Origin: Vibrio ezurae NBRC 102218
GTDB lineage: Bacteria > Pseudomonadota > Gammaproteobacteria > Enterobacterales > Vibrionaceae
Assembly (NCBI RefSeq): GCF_000467185.1
Contig: NZ_BATM01000005.1
Location: 1-64,000, forward strand
Direction: 5' to 3'
DNA length: 64,000 bases
Position numbers and translations under genes: made by a program. Below are positions 44,253 to 52,403 of the stretch, in pieces. Below the pieces are notes generated by a model. That model searched no databases and was not told the origin of the DNA. It was given only the letters and a program-made list of their open reading frames with translations. Numbering within the stretch: the stretch's first letter is position 1; each line of letters starts with the position of its first letter.

Positions 44253-45268
44253 ATTTCTGTACTCGATTTTCTTTAGAATATCGAATGAGTAAATTCATGT
44301 CAACATAGTTGCATATATTTCACACAACATCATAGCACTCAGAATCATGAACTACTAACATACAGTGCAACCAATTTTTCATAAAATGCTTTCTAAAGCA
44401 GTCGACTTGCAACGAAAAGCACCTGAATTGCATTCCGTTGCACTTTATATTTAGCGGTAATCAAGCATTTTGTTAGTCAGCACAGCCCGAAATAGAATGC
44501 TTCCTTATAGTAAGGTTATAAATTTATAATAGTTATAATAGTTATAATAGTTATAATAGTTATAAATACCATGAATTAACCAAGCGATCCAGAATCTTTA
44601 CAATAAAGAAACAAACCCACTAGCGCTTGCTTACATTTTACTGAGGGGATAAAAATTCCTTTGTCACCTTATACTCCATCACTTTATTCTGGCACTTATG
44701 TAACTTTCTACCATTTTCTGTAGTCCAAACATCGTGAGAGTAGATGTAAGGTAAGTTATCGCAACTTAGAAATATGATGGGGTTACCCCCTTAGGTAAGA
44801 TGTCCATTAAGAGCTTCACTAGCTCTAGTCAGTTGGCCTTAATAAGCATGAATTAGATCACTTTGCTTCTACGTTATTGCATTAAATGGTTGTTTTCTCT
44901 TAAACGAGAACTATATTCCAACTGATATATATCAAGGGGGGGGGGCAGCGTAAGTATCATTGATACTAAAAAGGTTAAAGGCAGAGTAAATCAGGTAAAG
45001 TAATCAAGTATACGGTAGGTTAATGCCCCTAATTTATCCGCTACCTGGGCACCATTTATCTATCATAATAATCGTGCTGATCGTGCAATAAGACCGCTAG
45101 GCTAATGATCTCAACCTATATGATTATGTGGTGAAAGCAATTTAGGAACTGGCAAAGCGTTAACCTAATACAGACTCACTTCTGCCTTGGTACTTCAAAA
45201 ATTTATTATTATGCCCCGTGAGATCATGTCTATAAATCGTACAGTTTAACACAGTACATCTGAAGTCT
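44253..45268. other. Long stretch without a supported gene
   Basis: About 1 kb upstream of the ParB-like gene. It holds a tandem 9-bp repeat (listed separately), a run of ten G at 44936-44945 and AGTATCA-T-TGATACT, a 15-bp palindrome at 44953-44967 that echoes the res motif. On the minus strand near 44640-44790 a 48-residue frame without a start (GNPIIFLSCDNLPYIYSHDV...) may be a gene remnant. Confidence 0.5.
44524..44568 (+). repeat. Tandem 9-bp repeat, four perfect copies plus partial
   Basis: TTATAATAG repeats at 44524, 44533, 44542 and 44551, followed by a partial TTATAAATA. The AT-rich iteration beside a parB-like gene could be a remnant of a plasmid origin or partition site, or simple slippage. 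Confidence 0.85.
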
Positions 45269-45556
45269 TTACGCCTCTTCTACCTGATCTCTAGTGAAAA
45301 TAGATTTACCATAGTATTTGTAAGCGGCTTTCTCCCCCCTTCTAACCTGATAACCTAGTTCCCTCCACTTATCATAGGTATGGCCTTCATTACTGTTCGT
45401 ATCATTATCGATATATTCTTGGTCAGTCGATGAACTATATCTTTTTTTCGCCCTATAAGCATCAAGCCTTTTCTGTTCTTGATGTCGAAAATCGCCATGT
45501 ACCATATCTGCGCCACTATTTCCAACCCCAAAAATCTCTTCCCATTCACTTCCCAT
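45269..45556 (-). CDS. Hypothetical protein (95 aa)
   Basis: A soluble 95-aa protein beginning MGSEWEEIFGVGNSGADMVH. The C-terminal part YDKWRELGYQVRRGEKAAYKYYG has the WxxLGxxVxxGEKA pattern also found in ArdC-like single-stranded DNA-binding domains, but the rest of that domain is absent. Function unknown; AAGGGTAATGT before the ATG is a weak Shine-Dalgarno. Confidence 0.55.
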   Translation of the reverse strand: MGSEWEEIFGVGNSGADMVHGDFRHQEQKRLDAYRAKKRYSSSTDQEYIDNDTNSNEGHTYDKWRELGYQVRRGEKAAYKYYGKSIFTRDQVEEA

Positions 45557-45648
45557 ACATTACCCTTAACTATATTATTAATTGAAAAAATTACTCAAAA
45601 GTAGATATTTTATCGTGTTATTATATTGATATTTTTTACCTTCTCCTT

Positions 45649-46038
45649 TTATTTATTGTTAACCATAGTCAATCTTGATAATAAAGTGTCAATTTTTGTA
45701 CCCAAGGTGAAACTTAATAATGCAAATAGTAATAAAGCTATAATTGTGTTTATTTCAGATGTATTTGAAGTAAAGTAAAATAAAATAACGAAACTAAGCT
45801 CAAATGGCAGTAATGGTCTAAATAAACCTTTACATATACCTATATTGCTTTTACAAAAAGGACATGTAATCGAGGTTTTGTACATTAACTTCAACTTATC
45901 TTCTTTGCTAATATCAAGCCTGCACTTAGGGCATTGATATTTTTCTTTAAAATAATCTGTAAACATAATTTGTTCGCTGTTTTTACTTTTATCACCAGAT
46001 CCATAGCTAACCGCCTTCGAATAAGTATCAAGCCCCAC
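45649..46038 (-). CDS. Hypothetical zinc-ribbon membrane protein
   Basis: A 129-aa protein with two CxxC pairs (CPKC at 36-39 and CPFC at 59-62) that form a zinc ribbon. A hydrophobic C-terminal part follows (FELSFVILFYFTSNTS, TIIALLLFALLSFTLG), i.e. two membrane helices. It may be a membrane-anchored zinc protein; no family recognised. The neighbouring frame at 45891-46142 overlaps it and is not called. Confidence 0.6.
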   Translation of the reverse strand: MGLDTYSKAVSYGSGDKSKNSEQIMFTDYFKEKYQCPKCRLDISKEDKLKLMYKTSITCPFCKSNIGICKGLFRPLLPFELSFVILFYFTSNTSEINTIIALLLFALLSFTLGTKIDTLLSRLTMVNNK

Positions 46039-46790
46039 AAATGTTGAGCAAAAAGCAAACTGGCCGACTTTTTCGTCATGTTGATTTGCTCTGTCCTGTG
46101 AGTATCACAGACTCTCTCTTGTTCTTGACTCATAGTAATCAATGGCTTTAGCTATTCAGTAACCTTGAACTTGAGAGTACAACTTATCCCCCCCAAAAAA
46201 ATCGTGTCCGAGCAATAATCCGCAATGAACATGGGGTATACAATAAACTAACAATTATTGTCATAATCTAACATCAAGAACAGCAGATCAAGGACTAACA
46301 ATTAAAGGGGGGCAGAATTTTGAAGTTATACAGTTCAAAGTAATTAATTGGTCAGCTAATCAAGCTTTAGTGCACACTTTCGCTATTTTTTGTGTTATTG
46401 AGAAAGCTGTTTCAAGTACTGCAAACCTTAATCAACAACCACGTTATAATATTCAAAAGCTTGATTCGCTAAATGATGTTGTTTCATCCAGTTCCAAATT
46501 TGTTCTATATCATTAACAACGCCGTTATGACCTACTACTTTAAAGTACTAATGAAACCTTTGAACAAAAGTCTGAGCAAAGCTTTTTAGTGTTTGCGTGA
46601 TCTTAGGGAATAGCTCTCGCTTGGCTTGCGATTTAACATTTACTTACTAATAAATTAAAATATTTACAACAAAAAATTTATGTAATTAAATGAGTTTCGA
46701 TATTATTTGTATCCTTCTATATTTGATCTTGAAAATACATTCAATGAAGGGGTTTGATTATATTTCGCAAAATAACAATTGAGGCTATGC
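46039..46790. other. Stretch without an intact gene; possible GyrI-like remnant
   Basis: About 750 bases upstream of the LRR gene. On the minus strand around 46428-46540 a startless frame gives VVGHNGVVNDIEQIWNWMKQ, resembling the end of GyrI-like effector-binding domains, then a stop. It appears to be debris. A C-run CCCCCC near 46190-46196 was also noted. Confidence 0.4.
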
Positions 46791-48107
46791 ATGAAGGACT
46801 TTCTGACGGAATTTCAATATAACTTTGGAAAAGGTAATGATGATTATATCGATTACCACGATAATGGACAGGTGCACATCCATATAAAAGATAATGAAAA
46901 GCAAGTGTTTGATCATTCAGGTTCTTTAATTTATAAAATAGTACCATTTTATAAATATGAAGGTCTCAAGATATATGATAGATATGCATATGAAGTTTAC
47001 AAATACAATGCATCAGGCGTAATAATTTCTTATCAAGAATTCTCTGGTTTTCTCAGTAAATTAAGTTTAGACATCACTTATAGAGATGACGGCAGTTTAG
47101 AAAAAAAGATAATTTACGATGGGCAGTTATACGATAATCAAGATATTTATCGAAAAGAGCGTACAGAGGTTGAATATTATCCAAATGGTAATGTCAAGAC
47201 TGAGACTCGTTATAGGATATGTGACCCCAATGAAGAAAACTCTTTTGGCATTTATTCAATTAGAAGAATAGAAAGGGATTTTTTTGAAAATGGCTCTATT
47301 AATATAATAAGAAAATTTGATAGTAGCGACCGTCTCAGTGAATTTATATTTGATGATTTTTCAAGTCTTCAAGATTTATATGGTTGGGCGTTTGAGTATG
47401 ATATTGAACTACCTGAAGATGAATCAAAATTAAAAAACATATTGAATCTTGATTTATCTGAAACTAGTGAACTAATTAACTATTTACCAAAATCAATTAG
47501 TAAGCTTAAAAACCTTACGCTTTTAGATCTAAGTGGCAATAACTTAACAACGTTACCTAAAACTATTGGTAAGCTAGCCAATCTTGAAACATTGAATATA
47601 GGATATAACAATCTTACTCATTTGCCTGAATCAATTGGCAGCTTGGTTAAGCTTAAAGACCTAGATTTAAGTAATAATGAAATCAATCAGTTACCAGAAT
47701 CCATGAATCAGCTAGTTAAGCTTGAGGCATTAAATATAGGATATAACAATTTTACTCATTTACCTGAATCAATTGGCAGCTTGGTTAAGCTTAAAGACCT
47801 AGATTTAAGTAACAATAAAATCAATCAGTTACCAGAATCTATGAATCAGCTAGTTAAGCTTGAGACATTGAATATAGGATATAACAATCTTACTCATTTA
47901 CCTGAATCAATTGGCAGCTTGGCTAATCTTGAAACATTGGATGTAACAGATAATCAACTTACTCATTTGCCTGAATCAATTAGCATCTTGGCTAATCTTG
48001 AAACATTGGATGTAACAGATAATCAACTTACTCATTTGCCCAAAGCCATTGATAAGCTAATTTATCTTGAAACATTATCTGTAAGCGGTAATAATTTTTC
48101 TAATTAG
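46791..48107 (+). CDS. Leucine-rich-repeat protein with YwqK-like N-terminus
   Basis: A 438-aa protein starting at the ATG at 46791, preceded by GAGG; an upstream TTG would add four residues. The first half has toxin-antitoxin YwqK/MORN-like repeats (DDGSLEKKIIYDGQL, YPNGNVKTETRYR, FFENGSINIIRKFD). The second half has about nine 23-residue leucine-rich repeats of the LPESIGSLVKLKDLDLSNNEI type. No signal peptide or membrane segment is visible. LRR domains bind proteins, so an interaction or effector role is possible but unproven. The gene contains near-identical 138-bp and 69-bp tandem DNA repeats, showing recent expansion. A terminator follows. Confidence 0.88.
   Translation: MKDFLTEFQYNFGKGNDDYIDYHDNGQVHIHIKDNEKQVFDHSGSLIYKIVPFYKYEGLKIYDRYAYEVYKYNASGVIISYQEFSGFLSKLSLDITYRDDGSLEKKIIYDGQLYDNQDIYRKERTEVEYYPNGNVKTETRYRICDPNEENSFGIYSIRRIERDFFENGSINIIRKFDSSDRLSEFIFDDFSSLQDLYGWAFEYDIELPEDESKLKNILNLDLSETSELINYLPKSISKLKNLTLLDLSGNNLTTLPKTIGKLANLETLNIGYNNLTHLPESIGSLVKLKDLDLSNNEINQLPESMNQLVKLEALNIGYNNFTHLPESIGSLVKLKDLDLSNNKINQLPESMNQLVKLETLNIGYNNLTHLPESIGSLANLETLDVTDNQLTHLPESISILANLETLDVTDNQLTHLPKAIDKLIYLETLSVSGNNFSN
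47583..48065 (+). repeat. Tandem 138-bp and 69-bp repeats within the LRR gene
   Basis: CTTGAAACATTGAATATAGG-like starts recur at 47583, 47721 and 47859 (138-bp period, two LRRs each). Shorter units start at 47928 and 47997 (69 bp, one LRR). Copies differ by only a few bases, so unit number probably varies between strains. Confidence 0.9.
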
Positions 48108-48161
48108 GTAAATACTGGATGTAAATTTAATTCGGGTATACTGTAGTGGTTTATTGAAATT

Positions 48162-48184
48162 AGCCTCCTAATTGGAGGCTTTTT
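48162..48184 (+). terminator. Terminator of the LRR gene
   Basis: AGCCTCC and GGAGGCT form a 7-bp stem with a TAATT loop, followed by four T. Confidence 0.85.
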
Positions 48185-48228
48185 AAGATCTAGGGATAAC
48201 TTCAGAAATTCTCGCCTTATTTAACAGT

Positions 48229-48540
48229 TTGTACATTATGTGCATAAGCCAAACATCGCTTTTAAAGATGCTAGATTTACGTGGTGCTCTCGTGAGCATC
48301 AATGTGATGGTATGTCAGACTAAAATAGCCAAAACCATCATTAATCAAGGCGGAGACTATTTATTTGCGGTTAAGTACGACTTCTCCTACCCAGAAGAGA
48401 GATTAACGGATCTGGATAGGAGAAGTGAAAAAGTCATTAATGATAAAGCCAAATATACAGATTGAAACAAGCAGAGCACTTTAAGCGCCATGTGTCTTGG
48501 GTCGAAGCCCAAGATTGCGTATGGTGCTCGAATGATTTAG
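48229..48540 (+). pseudogene. Fragment of an ISAs1-family transposase
   Basis: LLKMLDLRGALVSINVM and KIAKTIINQGGDYLFAVK match the conserved DDE region of ISAs1-type transposases (usual form LDLKGALVTIDAMGTQ...). The preceding N-terminal half is absent, the second catalytic residues are lost, and the frame ends in ETSRAL-like sequence shortly after a stop at 48463. Pseudogene; limits are approximate. Confidence 0.75.
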
Positions 48541-48965
48541 CTCTAGAGGCATTAGTCTAACTCACAGTCATATGCTCCATAACAATGGTCTGATAACGTT
48601 TAGAGAGTCTTGATTCTAGGAGACACGGAATTTGATGTTGCTCGAAAAAAGTCATAATCAGTACAACTGAAAAAATAGTTAACTCTCTTGATCATTGATC
48701 CTTAGCTCAGTTCCTTGAATCAAATCAACTGCTCGAAATGCGACCAATCTGTGTAGGTGCCTATAGCTAGATGTTGTATCTAAATATGGGAAAGAATCTC
48801 TGATTCGATATTTAGACCATAAAATACTCGACGGTCATGAATGATGTTCAGAGACGTGTCAGCATAAGCATCACTAGTACGTTTATGTCTATTACCTTCT
48901 AAACCCAAACAAAGAGTTCCTCTAGTAAGCACTCAATCTAAATTAATCTCATTGTCTTTAAACAC
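48541..48965. other. Stretch without recognised gene
   Basis: About 425 AT-rich bases, probably transposase debris and spacer inside the right end of the element. Confidence 0.4.
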
Positions 48966-48998
48966 AAAAAGCCCCTTACTTTCGTAAGGGGCTTTTTT
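48966..48998. terminator. Terminator of the element-borne tRNA-Leu
   Basis: AAAAAGCCCCTTAC and GTAAGGGGCTTTTT form a 14-bp stem with a TTTC loop. On the minus strand it follows the tRNA 3' end after five bases. T-runs on both sides make it bidirectional. Confidence 0.9.
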
Positions 48999-49003
48999 GA
49001 ATA

Positions 49004-49088
49004 TGGTACCAGCGGGCGGACTTGAACCGCCACGCCCGAAGGCGGGGGATTTTGAATCCCCTTTGTCTACCAATTCCAACACGCTGGC
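49004..49088 (-). tRNA. tRNA-Leu (CAA), carried by the element
   Basis: A complete 85-nt tRNA: acceptor GCCAGCG pairing with CGCTGGT, D-arm, anticodon loop TTCAAAA giving CAA within a GGGGA/TCCCC stem, a long variable arm, T-arm and encoded CCA. From the variable arm through the T-arm it equals the split host tRNA-Leu, but the acceptor and anticodon stems differ. It lies inside the right border, so it is cargo, not the integration target. It probably supplies the UUG-reading tRNA that the insertion destroyed. Confidence 0.93.
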
Positions 49089-49192
49089 ATTTTTTAAACT
49101 ATAAAACACTATAAAACTATTTTCAACATAATGTTGGATATAATTTTATAATATTATCAGTGGGTTAGTTACACTTATCCTATACACACCTT

Positions 49193-49234
49193 GGATTTTG
49201 AATCCGTCGTGTATACCAATTTCACCACACCGGC
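49193..49234 (-). pseudogene. tRNA-Leu (CAA), 5' half at right junction
   Basis: Reads GCCGGTG acceptor strand, D-arm and anticodon stem up to the core GGATTTTGAAT (minus strand ATTCAAAATCC). Beyond the core the sequence continues into the element and no longer pairs, so it cannot form a tRNA. Its other half lies at 35857-35910. Confidence 0.9.
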
Positions 49235-49426
49235 ACTGCATACCTATAAGGTACGTTTCGCATTATACGTAACCGAGCCTGCCACGCAAGGATAAAAATG
49301 CTCATAACGATTCGTTCGCGTATTTTTTAAACATGAAGCGCACTTTTTTACACTGTACTGCTTTGCAGAGAAGAGGCAAATGGCTATTCTGGCTCTCAAA
49401 ATACAATGATTAGAATATTGGAACAC

Positions 49427-49900
49427 ATGAATTCACAAAGTACCTTACCAAAAGCTGGATTGATGCGACGTCTGAGCGCTTGGCTCTATGATGCGTTTAT
49501 TATTATTGCCATTGAAATGATGGCCGCAGGATTAGTCGTCGCGGTTTTAGAGGCTCTAGTTGCTGCGGGCGTAATGAACTATGGTCACTACCTTGATGCC
49601 AGCGATTATCTCACCAATCATCCATTTTGGAGCATTGTGTTTACTCTTTACCTTGCTTCGGTTTGGATTGGCTTTTTTGTCTTCTTCTGGACTCGTGCCG
49701 GACAAACCATTGGTATGCGAGCTTGGAAACTGAGAGTGCAAAACGATGATGGTTCAAGAATCACAGTCACTCAAGCCTTTATTCGTATTGCCACGTCGGC
49801 ATTTGGTTTAAGTAACTTGTCTGTACCACTGGATAACGAGAAGCGCGGTTTTCATGATGTATGGGCGAAAACTCAAGTCGTGGTTCTGCCAAAAGTGTAG
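49427..49900 (+). CDS. RDD-family membrane protein
   Basis: A 157-aa inner-membrane protein of the RDD family. The characteristic Arg, Asp, Asp are visible in GLMRRLSAWLYDAFII (helix 1) and in the later RAGQTIGMRAWKLRVQNDDG stretch. Three hydrophobic segments. The start at 49427 is chosen from GGAA nearby and the usual length; an upstream start would add seven residues. Function of the family is uncertain (ion transport has been suggested). Convergent with lptG. Confidence 0.88.
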   Translation: MNSQSTLPKAGLMRRLSAWLYDAFIIIAIEMMAAGLVVAVLEALVAAGVMNYGHYLDASDYLTNHPFWSIVFTLYLASVWIGFFVFFWTRAGQTIGMRAWKLRVQNDDGSRITVTQAFIRIATSAFGLSNLSVPLDNEKRGFHDVWAKTQVVVLPKV

Positions 49901-49966
49901 TCGTCATCAACTTTTCCTCATAACTCCTCAATGTGCAAACACATTTCAGGACGAGACAAAAAATAG

Positions 49967-50000
49967 AAAAAGGGGAAGATGCCATGCACCTTCCCCTTTT
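49967..50000. terminator. Bidirectional terminator, RDD gene / lptG
   Basis: AAAAGGGGAAG and CTTCCCCTTTT form an 11-bp stem with A- and T-runs on the two sides, suiting both converging genes. Confidence 0.88.
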
Positions 50001-50013
50001 CTGAAACTCTAGA

Positions 50014-51084
50014 TTACAACTTACGCCGCAACAAGATGATTGCCACTAGCATAAAGGCAACACTTGGCGCTATCGCCCCCCACATAGGTGGTACTTGATA
50101 CACCACACTTAGCGGGCCGAAAAACTCCGATGAAATGTAAAACGAGAAGCCAGCAATCACCCCAGAAAGTATCCTTGCCCCCATGGTCACACTACGCAGC
50201 GGACCAAAGACAAACGACAATGCCAACATCATCATGACCGCAATTGAGAGTGGCTGAGTGATCTTACGCCAAAATGCCAAGTCATAGCGTGAAGCATCTT
50301 GCTCTGAATCTTTAAGGTAGGTGACGTAACTGTACAATCCAGAGAGCGACAGTTCTTCAGGCTTCACGGTCACTATCTCTAACCGTTCTGGCACTAGCGT
50401 GGTTTGCCAATGTAAGCTGTCTTGCTTTTCCTTACTGATTTCCGTTTCATTGGTATACAGCGTGGTGGTCACGTGATTGAGCGACCAAGTTTTATCGCCA
50501 ATATAATGCGCGTCTTTGGCGAACATGCTTCTTACTAGCTCTTTATGTTTATCGTATTCCCAGATATTGACGGCTTGTAATTTCCCGTCATGTACCCGGC
50601 CAATATAGATAAAGTCATCGCCATCTTTTGCCCACACTCCAGCGCGAGTCGACACCATATGGCCGCCCGAGATAGAGGCAGTACGAAGATCACGCGCCAT
50701 TTTTTGAGCTTGTGGAGCCCCCCACTCACCGAGCAACATCACCATCAACATCAGTGGCAATGCTGTTTTTAGCACAGACATACCAATATCAACTTTAGAA
50801 TAGCCCGACGCCTGCATAACCGTCAGCTCAGAACTGGTGGCTAATGTGCCCAGAGCAATCAAAGCGCCCAGTAGCGCCGCCATAGGGAAAAACATTTCGA
50901 TATCACGAGGCACACTAAGCAACACAAAATATAGGGCGTGCAACAGGTCATAAGTGCCTCGTCCTACTTTACGCAATTGCTCTACGTATTTAATGATGCC
51001 AGACAGTCCCACCAGCGTGACCAAGCATATACTTGTGGTCGCGATGATCGTTCTGCCTATGTATAAATCTAGAATCTTAAACAC
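50014..51084 (-). CDS. lptG: LPS export ABC transporter permease LptG
   Basis: Inner-membrane permease that with LptF and the LptB ATPase extracts lipopolysaccharide and passes it to the periplasmic bridge. The 356-aa protein has the usual plan: N-terminal membrane helices (KILDLYIGRTIIATTSICLV onward), a large periplasmic beta-jellyroll (about 100-265) and C-terminal helices (PLSIAVMMMLALSFVFGPLR). Its start overlaps the lptF stop by one base, as in the standard lptFG operon. Confidence 0.96.
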   Translation of the reverse strand: MFKILDLYIGRTIIATTSICLVTLVGLSGIIKYVEQLRKVGRGTYDLLHALYFVLLSVPRDIEMFFPMAALLGALIALGTLATSSELTVMQASGYSKVDIGMSVLKTALPLMLMVMLLGEWGAPQAQKMARDLRTASISGGHMVSTRAGVWAKDGDDFIYIGRVHDGKLQAVNIWEYDKHKELVRSMFAKDAHYIGDKTWSLNHVTTTLYTNETEISKEKQDSLHWQTTLVPERLEIVTVKPEELSLSGLYSYVTYLKDSEQDASRYDLAFWRKITQPLSIAVMMMLALSFVFGPLRSVTMGARILSGVIAGFSFYISSEFFGPLSVVYQVPPMWGAIAPSVAFMLVAIILLRRKL

Positions 51085-52184
51085 TAAGAGGCCCTCTTCT
51101 GGCGAATCTTATCTTTCCAACGTCGCACTGGCAGACTGTCTACTGAGTTCAATACAATCCCCACGATCAGCAAGCTAATATTCATTGGCCACATCCCTAT
51201 GACATCGGAGATTTTCCCCTCCTCAATCGCAGATTTGGCGGCACTGATCGCCATAAAGTACGCCAGATAGAACAAGATTGCGGGTCCCATTTTCGCAAAA
51301 CGTCCTTGCCTTGGGTTGACCGCAGACAACGGAATGACCACCAAGGTTAATAATGGAATACACACAATTAAGCTGATTCGCCAATGCAGTTCCGCTTTCG
51401 CTTTTGGATCGGGGTTATTAAACAACTGAATGGTTGGAATTGCTTCAAAGTCCCGTCCTTTCGGTTTGACTTCTCGCTGACCGATAAGCGCATCATACTC
51501 ATCAAAATTGGTCTTCATGTAATCCAATTGTGTGGGTATCCCTTCATAACGGGTACCATCAAATAGCGTTAAAATCTGACGACCATCCGATAACTCTTTT
51601 GCCTCACCAGAATCAGCAAACGCCACACTAGGACGAATTGAACCTTCACCTACCGTCTGTGCCACAAATACGTTGGTCAGTTTTTTGTCTTTCAACTCAT
51701 CAATAAAGACCACAGCACTGCCATCAGGCGTACTTTGGAATTGACCTTTTTGCAGTAACTCTACGCTGGTTTCTGCCGCCAATTTATCCATTATCTGTGC
51801 TTCTTTGTCTTGCGACCAAGGAGCAAAGTACAGAGAGTTAAATGCAGCAATACCTGAAGTAATAAGCGCAAGGTATAACGCGGCCTGAATCAGAAACTTA
51901 TTTCCGATACCCGTTGCGTTCATTACTGTAATCTCACTTTCAGCATATAAACGCCCGAAAGTAAGCAAAATACCTATATATAGACTCAGCGGTAGCATCA
52001 ACAGCCCCATTGCGGGCATGTTTAGACCAACCACAGTCATAATAAGTCTGGCGGGAATGTCGCCATTTGAGGCATCGGCCAACACACTGATAAACCTTTG
52101 GCTTAGAAAGATTAAAAACAGTACGAAAAAGATGGCCAGCTGGCTCTTGATTGTCTCGCGGATCAAATATCTAACAATAATCAC
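51084..52184 (-). CDS. lptF: LPS export ABC transporter permease LptF
   Basis: Partner permease of LptG. The 366-aa protein starts MIIVRYLIRETIKSQLAIF and shows four N-terminal membrane segments with the YAESEITVMNATGIG coupling helix. A periplasmic jellyroll domain follows (about 120-265), then the C-terminal helices. First gene of the lptFG pair, divergent from pepA; the shared regulatory region 52185-52403 was not resolved further. Confidence 0.96.
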   Translation of the reverse strand: MIIVRYLIRETIKSQLAIFFVLFLIFLSQRFISVLADASNGDIPARLIMTVVGLNMPAMGLLMLPLSLYIGILLTFGRLYAESEITVMNATGIGNKFLIQAALYLALITSGIAAFNSLYFAPWSQDKEAQIMDKLAAETSVELLQKGQFQSTPDGSAVVFIDELKDKKLTNVFVAQTVGEGSIRPSVAFADSGEAKELSDGRQILTLFDGTRYEGIPTQLDYMKTNFDEYDALIGQREVKPKGRDFEAIPTIQLFNNPDPKAKAELHWRISLIVCIPLLTLVVIPLSAVNPRQGRFAKMGPAILFYLAYFMAISAAKSAIEEGKISDVIGMWPMNISLLIVGIVLNSVDSLPVRRWKDKIRQKRAS

Positions 52185-52403
52185 GCTAAAGTCCCTATAA
52201 GCTTGGATGCAAAACTTGTATTTTTACAGGAATCGCTATAATTTCTGATTGAACCTTTTATTTTTCAAATTTACTGACTAATCGATAATCAATTAACTTG
52301 CTCACACTCATTGAGTAAACATAGCTCTTGACCAAGATTCAACAAGTTAAGCAGTCATTATCTAACATTTATTGTGGTTTGTCTTCACGATGTAGGAGTA
52401 GGC

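Larger units (their letters stand above)
35900..49203. mobile_element. Integrative element in tRNA-Leu(CAA), about 13.3 kb
   Basis: Bounded by the 11-bp core GGATTTTGAAT in direct orientation at both ends, each joined to one half of the same tRNA gene. A tyrosine integrase starts 80 bases inside the left end. The content is AT-rich and accessory: recombinases, ParB-like protein, Xre regulator, LRR protein, transposase remnants and unknown genes. A complete tRNA-Leu(CAA) of different sequence lies about 100 bases inside the right end. No conjugation genes are seen, so it is integrative and perhaps mobilisable rather than self-transmissible. Confidence 0.88.

Noticed and set aside
45041..45056. 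CCTGGGCACCA resembling the 3' end of a tRNA
   Set aside because: No T-arm or acceptor partner can be found upstream.
45891..46142. 83-aa frame overlapping the zinc-ribbon gene
   Set aside because: It is a shifted frame of the 129-aa gene, which has the CxxC pairs and membrane helices.
49004..49088. This tRNA-Leu as the integration target of the element
   Set aside because: It is complete and lies inside the right junction; the split gene at 35857 and 49193 has a different acceptor stem and is the real target.
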